A stretch of 63,387 bases of DNA, from NCBI GenBank assembly GCA_026416875.1, contig JAOAEI010000002.1, positions 1 through 63,387 on the forward strand, given 5' to 3'. Positions 9,331 to 18,227 of this stretch are shown one piece after another. Origin of the DNA: Caloramator sp. GTDB lineage: Bacteria > Bacillota > Clostridia > Clostridiales > Caloramatoraceae. The position numbers and the translations under genes are program-made. Under the pieces are notes generated by a model, which saw only the letters and a list, made by a program, of their open reading frames with translations, had not been told where the DNA came from and searched no databases. How positions within the stretch are numbered: the stretch's first letter is position 1; each line of letters opens with the position of its first letter.

Positions 9331-10332
9331 ATGGAAGAAATAATTACCTTAGATTATGGCAGTGGTGGAAAGAAAACTTCAAGTTTAATAGAAGAACTTC
9401 TTTTACCTAATTTTAATAACAGCGAGTTAAATGAATTAATGGATGGGGCAATTCTAGAAAGCAAAGGAAGAATTGCCTTTTCAACGGATAGCTTTGTTGT
9501 TTCTCCCTATTTTTTCCCTGGTGGAGATATAGGTAAGTTATCAATTTGTGGCACTGTTAACGACTTATTAATGTGTGGCGCAATTCCAAAGTATTTAAGT
9601 TTAAGCTTTATTATTGAAGAAGGGTTTAAAATTGAGCATCTAAAAAAAATAGTAAATTCAATAAGTGAAACGGCCAAAAAATGTGATGTTAAGATAGTTA
9701 CAGGAGATACTAAGGTTGTAGAAAAGGGAAAGGGAGATGGTATATATATAAATACCTCAGGTATAGGTTTTATGGAAATAGAAGGATATGCAAAGACAAG
9801 GATTAATGATGGAGATGTAGTTATTGTTACAGGAAATGTAGGGGACCATGGAGTAGCAGTTATGTCAGCAAGAAATGGCTTCTTTTTAGATACAGATTTA
9901 AAATCCGATTGTATGCCTTTGATTGATTTAGCAAAAACTATCTTTAAGTATGGAAATAATGTTAAAATAATGAGGGATCCTACAAGAGGAGGATTGGCAA
10001 CTACACTAAATGAATTTGTGGAGGGAACTGATTTATCTATTGAACTTATAGAAAAAGATATTCCAATTGCACAAAACGTATTAACTGCCTGTGAAATACT
10101 TGGAATTGATCCATTATACAGTGCCAATGAAGGAAAGATAGTTTTAGTAGCTGCAAAAGAGATAGCAGAAAATTTATTAAATGATATTAAAAATCTACCT
10201 GAGGGCAGAAATGCATCCATTATAGGAAGAGTAACCTCAAACTATAAAGGATTAGTTGTGTTAAAAACTCCAATTGGAGGTTCAAGAATATTAAATAAGC
10301 TAACTGGGGCACAGCTCCCTAGGATATGTTAA
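9331..10332 (+). CDS. hypE: hydrogenase maturation enzyme HypE
   Basis: HypE (333 aa) is an AIR-synthase-like ATPase that dehydrates the carbamoyl group on its C-terminal cysteine to thiocyanate, the cyanide donor. The N-terminus has the ATP-binding GSGGKKTSSLIEELLLP pattern, the middle has GDTKV and DPTRGGLATTLNE, and the protein ends exactly in PRIC with the modified cysteine last, as required. It sits directly upstream of the hydrogenase subunit genes, with mbhK starting 14 nt downstream. Confidence 0.97.
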   Translation: MEEIITLDYGSGGKKTSSLIEELLLPNFNNSELNELMDGAILESKGRIAFSTDSFVVSPYFFPGGDIGKLSICGTVNDLLMCGAIPKYLSLSFIIEEGFKIEHLKKIVNSISETAKKCDVKIVTGDTKVVEKGKGDGIYINTSGIGFMEIEGYAKTRINDGDVVIVTGNVGDHGVAVMSARNGFFLDTDLKSDCMPLIDLAKTIFKYGNNVKIMRDPTRGGLATTLNEFVEGTDLSIELIEKDIPIAQNVLTACEILGIDPLYSANEGKIVLVAAKEIAENLLNDIKNLPEGRNASIIGRVTSNYKGLVVLKTPIGGSRILNKLTGAQLPRIC

Positions 10333-10346
10333 ATGGAGGTGATTTA

Positions 10347-10736
10347 ATGCAAAATTTTAAATCAATTGAAATCAAAAAGGAAGAAATAGTTCCTATTGCA
10401 GAAAAAATGAGAAATGAAGGAAGAAGGCTTGTTATGATTCATGGATATGTGGATAAAGAAGGCCAAAAGATAGTAAGCTATCAATATGAAGTTGGTGACA
10501 CAGTTGAGGCTTACACAGTAAAGGGAGAAGATGTATTACCAACAATATCGCATATTTATGATGCTTCAGCATCTTGGCCTGAGGAAGAACTTCATGAACT
10601 TATAGGAGTTAATTTTGAAGGCTTAAATATGAAAGGAAGGCTTTTCCTTCCAGATACTATGTTTGAAGGAAAGGGTCAAATATTGGTTACTCCATTGAAT
10701 GAATTAGTTAAAAAAACCCAAGGAATAAAGGAGTGA
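10347..10736 (+). CDS. mbhK: Mbh-like hydrogenase 30-kDa-type subunit (NuoC/MbhK family)
   Basis: A 129-aa peripheral subunit of the complex I 30-kDa (NuoC) family. The family signature is clear in the C-terminal half (SASWPEEELHELIGVNFEG and RLFLPDTMFEGKGQ), where it packs on the large subunit. ATG 10347 follows GGAGGT (10335-10340) by 6 nt; the earlier in-frame ATG at 10326 lies inside hypE with no ribosome binding site. It immediately precedes mbhL, a gene pair seen in group 4 hydrogenases. MbhK is an assignment by family and neighbourhood. Confidence 0.87.
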   Translation: MQNFKSIEIKKEEIVPIAEKMRNEGRRLVMIHGYVDKEGQKIVSYQYEVGDTVEAYTVKGEDVLPTISHIYDASASWPEEELHELIGVNFEGLNMKGRLFLPDTMFEGKGQILVTPLNELVKKTQGIKE

Positions 10737-10740
10737 TTAG

Positions 10741-11823
10741 ATGAGTTACGTAATTCCAATTGGACCATACCATCCATCGTTAGAGGAACCTATCCATGCT
10801 AAGCTTTACACAGAAGGTGAAATAATAAAGGATGCAGAAGTTTTTATAGGTTATAACCATAGAGGTATAGAAAAATTAGCACAGGAGAAAAATTTTATTC
10901 AAACATTAGTTTTAGTTGAAAGGGTTTGTGGTATTTGCTCCCATTCTCACCCCTTTGCATATGCGCAAGCAATAGAAAAAATTGCAAATATGGAGGTTCC
11001 AAAGAGAGGCCAATATATTAGAGTTATTATGGCTGAACTTGAGAGGCTTCATTCCCATTATCTTTGGCTTGGTATAGCAGCCCATTTAGTAGGCTATGAT
11101 AGCTTATTTATGCATATTTGGAATGTTAGAGAAAAGATAATGGACATTTTAGAGGCTATTTCCGGTAATAGAGTTAACTATGGAATGATTATTATAGGTG
11201 GATCAAGAAGGGATATAAGTGATGATTTAAGAAGAAATATATTACAAGTTCTAGATGAATTTAAAGCCGAACATGAAAAAATAAAGGAAATAATTTTAAA
11301 CGATAAAACTTTAGCTATGAGAACAAAAGGAGTAGGGGTTTTACCAAAGGATATTGCAATAAATATGGGAACAATTGGACCTCATGCAAGAGCTTCTGGA
11401 GTTATAGTTGATGTTAGAAAGGATGCACCATATTCATCTTATGAAGATTTTGAATTTGATGTTCCAGTGGTTGAGGATGGAGATGTTTTTGCAAGGGTTC
11501 TAATTAGGGCATTAGAAGTAGATGAAAGTATAAAAATTATAAAGCAAGCTTTAGAAAATCTGCCTGAAGGCCCAATCAATTTAGGCATGAAAATACCAAA
11601 GGTTCCTGCAGGAGAATTCACACAAAGGGTTGAAGCTCCAAGAGGACAATTGATATACTATGTTGTTACAGATGGAGGACAAACAAATTATAGAGTAAGT
11701 ATACATGTTCCAACCTTTAAGACAGCACCAACAGTTCCATACATGTTAAGGAATAACACAGTTGCAGATGCAGGGCTTATAATTGCAAGTATAGACCCAT
11801 GTTTCTCATGTTTAGATAGGTAG
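10741..11823 (+). CDS. mbhL: group 4 NiFe hydrogenase large (catalytic) subunit
   Basis: A 360-aa NuoD-like catalytic subunit that holds the NiFe site and reduces protons to H2 with ferredoxin electrons. Both metal-binding motifs are intact: RVCGIC (Cys63, Cys66) and DPCFSC (Cys354, Cys357). This separates it from complex I NuoD, which lost the cysteines. The RGIEKL motif near residue 41 is also present. The protein stops three residues after the last cysteine (SCLDR), so there is no C-terminal peptide for a maturation protease. It follows mbhK by 4 nt and precedes hypA by 7 nt. Confidence 0.95.
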   Translation: MSYVIPIGPYHPSLEEPIHAKLYTEGEIIKDAEVFIGYNHRGIEKLAQEKNFIQTLVLVERVCGICSHSHPFAYAQAIEKIANMEVPKRGQYIRVIMAELERLHSHYLWLGIAAHLVGYDSLFMHIWNVREKIMDILEAISGNRVNYGMIIIGGSRRDISDDLRRNILQVLDEFKAEHEKIKEIILNDKTLAMRTKGVGVLPKDIAINMGTIGPHARASGVIVDVRKDAPYSSYEDFEFDVPVVEDGDVFARVLIRALEVDESIKIIKQALENLPEGPINLGMKIPKVPAGEFTQRVEAPRGQLIYYVVTDGGQTNYRVSIHVPTFKTAPTVPYMLRNNTVADAGLIIASIDPCFSCLDR

Positions 11824-11830
11824 TGATAAC

Positions 11831-12172
11831 ATGCACGAATTAGCCATAACTGAAGGTATAATTAAAATTGCAAAGGAAGTAGCTGAAAAAAATAATGCCA
11901 ACAAGGTATTAAGTATAAAAATAAAATGTGGGGATTTTTCGGGGGTTATTCCTTCACTAATTCAAGAATATTTCGATATTGTGTCAAGAGGAACTATAGC
12001 AGAGGGTGCTAAGCTTATTATAGATAGAGTTCCTATTAAAATTTCATGTTCAGAATGTAATAACGAAAGTGAGATAAAAAGAAGCGATATTCGATGCCCG
12101 ATATGTGGGGGATATCAATATAAAATTATAAGTGGAAAAGAATTTTATGTAGAAGCATTGGAGGTGGAATAG
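11831..12172 (+). CDS. hypA: nickel insertion protein HypA
   Basis: HypA (113 aa) delivers nickel to the hydrogenase large subunit together with HypB. It starts MHELAI, where His2 is the nickel ligand, and has the zinc-binding pairs CSEC and CPICGG in the C-terminal third. Its place directly after the large-subunit gene, away from hypFCDE, splits the maturation genes into two blocks inside the same operon. The stop codon overlaps the hypB GTG start by one base. Confidence 0.96.
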   Translation: MHELAITEGIIKIAKEVAEKNNANKVLSIKIKCGDFSGVIPSLIQEYFDIVSRGTIAEGAKLIIDRVPIKISCSECNNESEIKRSDIRCPICGGYQYKIISGKEFYVEALEVE

Positions 12173-12831
12173 TGGAAATAAAGGTAGTAAAACAGATAAT
12201 GGAATGGAATGAAGACTGCAGCAATGAAGTAAAAAGGGAGTTAGACGAAAAAAAAGTTTTTATGATAAATATAATGGGATCTCCTGGAGCAGGTAAGACC
12301 AGTGTGATAGTTGAATTAATAAAGGAATTGTCTAAAGATTATAAGGTAGCAGTTATAGAAGGTGATATAACTGGACAAATCGATGCAGAGAAAATTAGCG
12401 AGATGGGTATACCTGTGGTTCAGCTTAATACAGATGGAGCATGCCACATAGAAGCAATGTCTATAAAAAACATTTTAGCTTATTTTAATTTAAATGATAT
12501 CGATGTATTATTAATTGAGAATATAGGAAACTTAGTTTGTCCAGCTGAGTTTAATTTAGGAGAGGATTTAAAAGTAGCCATTTTAAGCATTCCAGAAGGA
12601 GACGATAAGGTTCAAAAGTATCCTTTAATGTTTTCAGTTGCAAACATTCTCTTAGTAAATAAATATGACATGAAGGAGTTTTTTGAATTTGATTACGATA
12701 AAGTATCAATGTATGCAAAAGGCTTGAATCCTAACCTTGAAATATACAGGTTTTCTTCAAAAAAAGAATATGATAATAAAGAGCTTTTTGCATCATTAAG
12801 AAGAAAAATTAAAGATAAATTAAATAAATAA
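12172..12831 (+). CDS. hypB: GTPase HypB, nickel incorporation
   Basis: HypB (219 aa) is a SIMIBI-class GTPase that regulates nickel transfer with HypA. It shows the P-loop GSPGAGKTS (about residue 36), the metal-site segment DGACHIEA between the switch regions and the NKYD guanine-specificity motif. There is no histidine-rich N-terminus or N-terminal CxxCxC-type motif, so it lacks the nickel-storage features of some homologues. The start is GTG, preceded by GGAGGTGG and overlapping the hypA stop. It is the last maturation gene before the membrane subunits. Confidence 0.96.
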   Translation: MEIKVVKQIMEWNEDCSNEVKRELDEKKVFMINIMGSPGAGKTSVIVELIKELSKDYKVAVIEGDITGQIDAEKISEMGIPVVQLNTDGACHIEAMSIKNILAYFNLNDIDVLLIENIGNLVCPAEFNLGEDLKVAILSIPEGDDKVQKYPLMFSVANILLVNKYDMKEFFEFDYDKVSMYAKGLNPNLEIYRFSSKKEYDNKELFASLRRKIKDKLNK

Positions 12832-12840
12832 GGGGGGATA

Positions 12841-13362
12841 ATGATGAAAAATAAATCAGCAGCAGTTTTTGCAACATTTATATTATGTTATCTAGTTTGG
12901 ATTCTATTCACATTAACCTTTACAGCGCAGGAATTAATAGTAGGTGCCATTGTATCATTATTAGTTGCATTGTTTACAGCAAATTATTTTATTCATGAAG
13001 ATGCATTCTATTTATTAAAACCAAATGTGCTTATTAATTTCATAATTTATGTATTATTCATATTTCCAGTAGAACTTTGGAAGGCAAATGTAGATGTTGC
13101 AAAAAGAGCTTTAAGTCCAAAACTTCCAATTAATCCTGGTATCGTTAAAGTTCCAGTTGACTTAAAGTCCGAATATGGACTTGCTATGCTTGCAAATTCA
13201 ATTACATTAACACCAGGAACTATAACAATGGATATTGTAGAAGAAAATGGACAAAATTTTTACTATATCCATTGGATTGATGTTGCAAGCAAAAATAGCA
13301 AAGAAGCTGGTGATATGATAAAAGGTAGATTAGAAAATTGGATAAGGAGGATTTGGAAGTGA
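12841..13362 (+). CDS. mbhA: MrpE/MnhE-like membrane subunit of the Mbh hydrogenase
   Basis: A 173-aa MnhE-family membrane protein with about two to three N-terminal transmembrane helices (about 7-60, 60-82) and a soluble tail carrying the family pattern NSITLTPGTITMDI. In Mrp antiporters and Mbh this subunit belongs to the sodium-translocating module. Two ATGs (12841 and 12844) follow AGGGGGG; the second has better spacing and the choice is uncertain by one residue. It overlaps mbhB by 4 nt. Confidence 0.92.
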   Translation: MMKNKSAAVFATFILCYLVWILFTLTFTAQELIVGAIVSLLVALFTANYFIHEDAFYLLKPNVLINFIIYVLFIFPVELWKANVDVAKRALSPKLPINPGIVKVPVDLKSEYGLAMLANSITLTPGTITMDIVEENGQNFYYIHWIDVASKNSKEAGDMIKGRLENWIRRIWK

Positions 13363-13613
13363 TAGAGTTTGTTTATGTTGGGATATTCTATGTCTTGTTA
13401 GCTTTGATATTATTATATAGAGTTTTCAAAGGACCAAGTGTTGTTGACCGTGCAGTTGCAGCAGATAGTATTGATATTCTAACTGCTGTTGCTTTAATTG
13501 TTTTTTCCGTATTTAGCAATAGAAGTATTTATCTAGACATTGCACTAGTTTTAGCAATTTTAGGTTTCTTGGGAACTGTTCTTATAGCAAGATATTTGGA
13601 GGGAAGGCTATGA
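13359..13613 (+). CDS. mbhB: MrpF/MnhF-like membrane subunit
   Basis: An 84-aa protein with three predicted transmembrane helices. It carries the MrpF signature GPSVVDRAVAADSID after the first helix. The start is set at GTG 13359, 8 nt after AAGGAGG and overlapping the mbhA stop; in-frame TTG codons at 13338 and 13353 are too far from or too close to the site. It overlaps mbhC by 4 nt. Confidence 0.9.
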   Translation: MIEFVYVGIFYVLLALILLYRVFKGPSVVDRAVAADSIDILTAVALIVFSVFSNRSIYLDIALVLAILGFLGTVLIARYLEGRL

Positions 13614-13951
13614 TAGTTAGGATTATAATTGATTTGTTTTTAATTCTTGGTTGCTTTTTTGCCTTTGCAGGAGTAGTTGGGCTTCTTAGAATGCCAGACT
13701 CTTTTACAAGGATGCAATCAAGCACTAACATTGCAACTTTTGGTGTTCTATGGACGGTTTTAGGAGTAGCTATATATGCCTTTGCAAATCAAAATTTTGT
13801 TTTTGGTATTAAAACCCTTATGATAGGAATTTTCATAGTTCTCACAAGTGCAGTTGCAGGACATGCCATACTAAAGGGTGGATATAAACATGGAATTAGG
13901 CCAAGTAACTTAGTGGTTGATGAGTATAGGAGGGATAATCCTAATGAATAG
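13610..13951 (+). CDS. mbhC: MrpG/MnhG-like membrane subunit
   Basis: A 113-aa protein with three predicted transmembrane helices and the MnhG pattern GLLRMPDSFTRMQSSTNIATFG between helices one and two. It is part of the Mrp-like ion-translocating module. The ATGA overlap with mbhB and an 8-nt overlap with mbhD show tight coupling. Confidence 0.92.
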   Translation: MIVRIIIDLFLILGCFFAFAGVVGLLRMPDSFTRMQSSTNIATFGVLWTVLGVAIYAFANQNFVFGIKTLMIGIFIVLTSAVAGHAILKGGYKHGIRPSNLVVDEYRRDNPNE

Positions 13952-14195
13952 TATAGTTATTTTAAATACATTAGTTATAATAGCAATTATTGTTTCTGCA
14001 ATTTTAACAGTAAAATTTGACAATCTTTTGTCATCAATAATAGCACTTGCGGTTACAGGATCCTTTGTAGCACTAGAGTTTATCCTATTACATGCACCTG
14101 ACGTTGCAATAGCAGAAGCTGCTGTTGGGGCTGTTTTATCGCCTGTTATATTTATTATAACCCTCAAAAAAGTAAAGGAGGGCAAGGAAAGATGA
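13944..14195 (+). CDS. mbhD: MbhD-like subunit (DUF4040, MrpA C-terminal-like)
   Basis: An 83-aa, three-helix membrane protein of the DUF4040 family, equivalent to the first part of the MrpA C-terminal domain and to a NuoJ segment. The pattern HAPDVAIAEAAVG is characteristic. The start is ATG 13944, 9 nt after AGGAGGG; the ORF extends upstream without a better start. It pairs with the next gene, which encodes the other part of the MrpA C-terminus. Confidence 0.9.
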   Translation: MNSIVILNTLVIIAIIVSAILTVKFDNLLSSIIALAVTGSFVALEFILLHAPDVAIAEAAVGAVLSPVIFIITLKKVKEGKER

Positions 14196-14542
14196 AAAGA
14201 TTTGCTATAGCTTTTTCGTTGGTGGTTTTCTTATTAATGGGTTGTTATGCAATGTATTATTCATCTACTTTAGACAGAACTTATAGCGGAACAGCGCTTT
14301 CTGAGGTTTTAAAGAATGAGCAGAATTACGATATAAATAAACCAGACGGAGTTGCTAATATTATCGTAAGAGAAAATTTAAAAAGAACAAAGGCTGTCAA
14401 TGCTGTTACAGCGGTTGTGTTTGATTATAGAGGATACGATACACTAGGCGAATCCTTTATTCTATTGACTGCGATAGCAGGTTCAGTGGTTATATTAAAG
14501 AGCCATAAGAAGGGAAGTGACCATGATGAAGGGCAAGAATAG
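14192..14542 (+). CDS. mbhE: MbhE-like subunit (MrpA C-terminal-like)
   Basis: A 116-aa protein with an N-terminal helix, a short extracytoplasmic loop and a second helix preceded by NAVTAVVFDYRGYDTLGE. That motif is the hallmark of the last domain of MrpA. The split of MrpA C-terminal functions over mbhD and mbhE is as in archaeal Mbh operons. It overlaps mbhD by 4 nt and mbhF by about 20 nt. Confidence 0.86.
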   Translation: MKRFAIAFSLVVFLLMGCYAMYYSSTLDRTYSGTALSEVLKNEQNYDINKPDGVANIIVRENLKRTKAVNAVTAVVFDYRGYDTLGESFILLTAIAGSVVILKSHKKGSDHDEGQE

Positions 14543-14981
14543 ACAAGTAAAAGATGTTATAGTAAAAACTGCTGCTGACTTTTTTACACCGATAGCCTTG
14601 GTCCTTGGGTTTTATATAATATTACACGGACATCTAAGTCCAGGGGGAGGTTTCCAAGGCGGAGTTTTAGTTGCTTCTGCAGTTGTGTTAATTTATTTAG
14701 GCTATGGATACAATGAGGTTTCAAAGAAGTTCAATATGGAAATCATAAAGAAAAATGAAGCTCTTGGTGCTATCTTATTTACAGTGTTTGGTCTTGCAGG
14801 AATAATTTATGGCTCAGTTTTCTTTACAAATGTTTTTGCTAATATAGGTAATGTTGGAGACTTAATTAGTTCAGGAACAATTATGTTTATGAACAATTCA
14901 GTAGGATATAAAGTTTTAACAGGTGTGGGATTTTTAATCCTACTAATGATAGGGCTCTTAGCTCCAGATAATGAAAAGTAA
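14523..14981 (+). CDS. mbhF: MrpB/MnhB-like membrane subunit
   Basis: A 152-aa MnhB-family protein with four predicted helices and the signature LHGHLSPGGGFQGGVLVA near residue 37. In Mrp this subunit forms part of the sodium path. The ATG at 14523 lies 8 nt after AGAAGGG; an in-frame GTG at 14517 is less well placed and the ATG at 14526 is also possible. Confidence 0.92.
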   Translation: MMKGKNRQVKDVIVKTAADFFTPIALVLGFYIILHGHLSPGGGFQGGVLVASAVVLIYLGYGYNEVSKKFNMEIIKKNEALGAILFTVFGLAGIIYGSVFFTNVFANIGNVGDLISSGTIMFMNNSVGYKVLTGVGFLILLMIGLLAPDNEK

Positions 14982-14996
14982 AAGGGGTGGATAGAT

Positions 14997-15347
14997 TTGA
15001 TATTAATAAACTATATCGCCTGCATTATTTTAATAGTATTAGGATTTTATGTTATTTTAACTAAAAAGAACATCTTAAAAATTATAATCGGTATGGGGCT
15101 TATTGATTATGGAATAAATTTATTAATAATAAGTATAGGATTTAACCCTGGTGGAACAGCCCCAATATTCACCTTTAGCGAACTTAAACCTGAATCCTTC
15201 TTTGTTGATCCTGTTCCACAAGCACTTACCCTTACTTCGATAGTTATAGGTGCCTGTGTTACAGCTATGGCTTTATCCTTAGTTATAAAAATAAAGGAAA
15301 AGTATGGAACCCTTGATGCAGACAAGGTAAGGAGGTTGAATGGCTAA
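14997..15347 (+). CDS. mbhG: MrpC/MnhC/NuoK-like membrane subunit
   Basis: A 116-aa, three-helix protein of the NuoK/MnhC family. It shows GMGLIDYGINLLIIS in helix two, the FFVDPVPQALTLTSIVIG segment typical of MnhC, and a conserved helix-three start. The start is TTG, 6 nt after AGGGGTGG. The stop overlaps the mbhH ATG by one base. Confidence 0.92.
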   Translation: MILINYIACIILIVLGFYVILTKKNILKIIIGMGLIDYGINLLIISIGFNPGGTAPIFTFSELKPESFFVDPVPQALTLTSIVIGACVTAMALSLVIKIKEKYGTLDADKVRRLNG

Positions 15348-17236
15348 TGCAACATTTTCCTATATTATCGATTGTTACGTTATTCTTAGGAGCCTTCCTT
15401 ACGGTTATTTTTGGCAGCAAAAATGAAACTGTAAGAAAGTTTATTGCTTTAATTGCTTCTTCTATATCTTTAATCTTGGTTTTGATGCTTATCAAACCAA
15501 TCATGATAGAAGGCAACATCATCCAATATTGGCTAGGTAACTGGAGACCTATTCATGATTGGGCTATAGGTATAGGTCTTGAGGTTGATGCATTAGGATT
15601 GTTCTTTGGGATAATTGCTGTTTTAACTATTTTTCTATCTGTTGTATTTTCCTTCAAATATACAAAAAAGGATTCTGAAACTGATAAATATTATGTTTTA
15701 TTCTTGATGCTCTCTGGTGCTGTATTAGGTCTTGTATTTACAGGTGACCTTTTCAATATGTTTGTTATGATTGAAATTATGACCTTTGCAGCAGTTGGTT
15801 TAACTGCCTTTAGAAATTATCAAGAAGGAGCTTTAGAAGCAGCTTTTAAATATCTAGTTTTAGGTTCTATAGGATCATCTATGGTCTTAGCAGGAACGAT
15901 TACTATTTATTCACAAGTTCATACGCTAAATATGGCCCAGATATCGGCCCTATTGTTTAATAACCTAACTCCGGCGGCACTTTTTGCCTTTGCACTACTT
16001 TTAGCAGGATTTTCATTAAAGGCCTTTGTGGTTCCTTTCCATCCTGCTGCACCAGACGCTTATATGTCAGCACCATCGTCAGTATCAATGGCATTCTCTG
16101 GTATGGTAAATAAGGCTGGAGTATATGCTATTATTAGATTGGTTTATGTTCTTTTCCATGCAATGGATTTTAAGTCAATTCAAATTCTATTAATAATTAT
16201 TGGAACGATTACGATGTTTATTGGTGTTACAATGGCGCTTGCACAAAATGATTTTAAACGATTACTAGCATTTCACAGTATTTCTCAGATAGGTTATGTT
16301 ATAACGGCTGTTGGGGTTTCTACAGCATTAGGTTTAACAGCTGGATTATACCATGCATTAAATCATACATTGTTTAAAGGACTACTATTCTTAACTGCGG
16401 GTGCAATATTTTATGCAACTGGCACAACAGATTTAAACAAACTTGGTGGTCTAGCAAAAAAGATGCCACAAACAGCAGCAATATTTTTAATTGGAGCCTT
16501 CTCAATTAGTGGTTTGCCACCCTTTAATGGATTTGTTTCCAAGTGGCTAGTTTACCAAGCAACCTTTGAGGCTAATATGGCTCCGGTTACGATAGTAGCG
16601 CTTTTAGTAAGTGTAATGACCTTAGCTTCATTCATAAAGGTTGCACAATCAATCTTCTTTGGACAAATGCCAAAGGAGTTTGAAAATGTCAAAGAAGTTC
16701 CTCTATCAATGAGAATTCCAATGTGGATTATGGCTATCCTTTGTGTGATAACTGGTATTTTACCAAATGTAGTAACAAAATATTTGGTATCGCCAGCAGT
16801 TTCTGCAGCTTTAAATATGGGTAAATATATTGATCTTATGATGGGAAGTGGTTATGCAGAAAAAATATTAGGTAAACCAATAGAAATTCCTAATATTGAT
16901 TTTACTCTTGCAGGTTATTGGAATCCTGTTGCATGGCTTGTTTTATTTGGCTTATTATTAATAGCTATAACTTTAGTTGCAGTAGCAGGAGGCTTTAATA
17001 CTGTTTCACTTCCTACAGAAGTTGATGATCCTAAATATGATGTATTCTTTAGTGGAGAAGCAAGCGAACATTCCCACGTTAAGGGTAATGACCTTTTCTG
17101 GGGATTAAAGCATGATTTAAGACATTATTTTGGATTTATGCACGATGCACATAGTGGAATAATTAATGACTATGCATTATGGGCTATCTTTACAACAACA
17201 ATATTCATAGTATATATTTTCTTACTTGTTCCATAA
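15347..17236 (+). CDS. mbhH: MrpD-like antiporter subunit fused to an MbhI-like tail
   Basis: A 629-aa NuoL/M/N-family protein and the main ion-translocating subunit. The core (about 1-500) has many helices and conserved charged residues, including Glu in the MFVMIEIMTFAAVG helix and Lys in FALLLAGFSLKAFVVPFHPA. The last 120 residues (from about 510) hold a helix, a soluble stretch with YDVFFSGEASEHSHV and FWGLKHDLRHYFGF, and a final helix. Mbh systems usually encode this part as a separate small subunit, MbhI, so this looks like a natural MbhH-MbhI fusion. No separate mbhI is present in the operon. The fusion is inferred from length and layout. Confidence 0.88.
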   Translation: MQHFPILSIVTLFLGAFLTVIFGSKNETVRKFIALIASSISLILVLMLIKPIMIEGNIIQYWLGNWRPIHDWAIGIGLEVDALGLFFGIIAVLTIFLSVVFSFKYTKKDSETDKYYVLFLMLSGAVLGLVFTGDLFNMFVMIEIMTFAAVGLTAFRNYQEGALEAAFKYLVLGSIGSSMVLAGTITIYSQVHTLNMAQISALLFNNLTPAALFAFALLLAGFSLKAFVVPFHPAAPDAYMSAPSSVSMAFSGMVNKAGVYAIIRLVYVLFHAMDFKSIQILLIIIGTITMFIGVTMALAQNDFKRLLAFHSISQIGYVITAVGVSTALGLTAGLYHALNHTLFKGLLFLTAGAIFYATGTTDLNKLGGLAKKMPQTAAIFLIGAFSISGLPPFNGFVSKWLVYQATFEANMAPVTIVALLVSVMTLASFIKVAQSIFFGQMPKEFENVKEVPLSMRIPMWIMAILCVITGILPNVVTKYLVSPAVSAALNMGKYIDLMMGSGYAEKILGKPIEIPNIDFTLAGYWNPVAWLVLFGLLLIAITLVAVAGGFNTVSLPTEVDDPKYDVFFSGEASEHSHVKGNDLFWGLKHDLRHYFGFMHDAHSGIINDYALWAIFTTTIFIVYIFLLVP

Positions 17237-17249
17237 GGAGGGACTGGAT

Positions 17250-18212
17250 TTGGTAGTTTTAAAGTATCTATTTAATGTTTTGGTTTTCCCAGGTTTATTG
17301 TTTTCAGCATTAGTAGGTTTGATTCTATCTGGTTTAGATAGAAAAATCGTTGCAAGAATGCAAAAGAGAATTGGACCACCATTAATTCAGCCTATATACG
17401 ATTTCTTTAAACTTTTAGGAAAAGAAACTATTGTTCCAAGGGCAGCATCAAGAAGAACTTTCTTATATGCACCAGTTATTGGACTTTTGGCGTTAGTAAC
17501 TGTATCGCTCTTTATTCCCATTTTTAAATATACTGCAGTTTCAACAGTCGCAGATATAATAGTTATTTTATATCTTCTAACAATTCCTGCTGTTGCATTA
17601 ATAATGGGTGGGGCTGCTTCAGGTTCACCCTATGCAGGAGTTGGAATTTCCAGGGAAATGGTAGCGATAATTTCTTACGAACTACCATTGGTTATAGTGC
17701 TTCTGACTATCGGTAAACAAGTTGGGATGGTTTTGAATAAAGGAGCAATAACATTTTCACTTTCTCAAATTGTAAGTTATCAAGCAGAGTATGGACCGAT
17801 GATTACAAATTGGAGATTAATACCAGCTGCTTTAGCATTGCTACTCATAATTCCAATAAAGGTTGGTAGTGTTCCCTTTGATATTGCAGAAGCAGAGATC
17901 GAAATTTGTGAAGGTCCACTTGTAGAATATAGCGGTGCACCCCTTGCAATATTCAAGCTAAATCATGCTATTAAAATGTTCATAATGACTTCATTATTTG
18001 TAACATTGTTTTTAAGTGGTAAAGGAACAGGAATACTAATAGTAGATATAATATTGCAAATTCTACTAAGTGCAGTAATAGTAGTAATTTCTATATCAAC
18101 ATTAAAGGCAATTACTGCTAGACTAAAGGTAGAACAGGTTTTAAAATTTTTCTGGACTTATCCAACAGCATTAGCTTTACTAAGTTTGATACTTGTTTGG
18201 ATTGGTCGTTAA
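17250..18212 (+). CDS. mbhM: NuoH/MbhM-like membrane subunit of the hydrogenase
   Basis: A 320-aa complex I subunit 1 family protein that anchors the hydrogenase arm to the membrane. It has about eight helices and the family signatures MQKRIGPPLIQPIYDFFKLL and DIAEAEIEICEGPLVEYSG. The start is TTG 17250, 7 nt after AAGGAGGG; the ORF reads upstream into mbhH but has no ribosome binding site there. It links the antiporter genes to the small-subunit and ferredoxin genes. Confidence 0.93.
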   Translation: MVVLKYLFNVLVFPGLLFSALVGLILSGLDRKIVARMQKRIGPPLIQPIYDFFKLLGKETIVPRAASRRTFLYAPVIGLLALVTVSLFIPIFKYTAVSTVADIIVILYLLTIPAVALIMGGAASGSPYAGVGISREMVAIISYELPLVIVLLTIGKQVGMVLNKGAITFSLSQIVSYQAEYGPMITNWRLIPAALALLLIIPIKVGSVPFDIAEAEIEICEGPLVEYSGAPLAIFKLNHAIKMFIMTSLFVTLFLSGKGTGILIVDIILQILLSAVIVVISISTLKAITARLKVEQVLKFFWTYPTALALLSLILVWIGR

Positions 18213-18227
18213 TAGGAGGTGTTACTT

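Noticed and set aside
9507-10220. 237-aa minus-strand ORF across hypE
   Set aside because: It is a shadow of hypE in another frame: serine/phenylalanine/isoleucine-rich composition, no ribosome binding site, no family match. hypE itself is certain.
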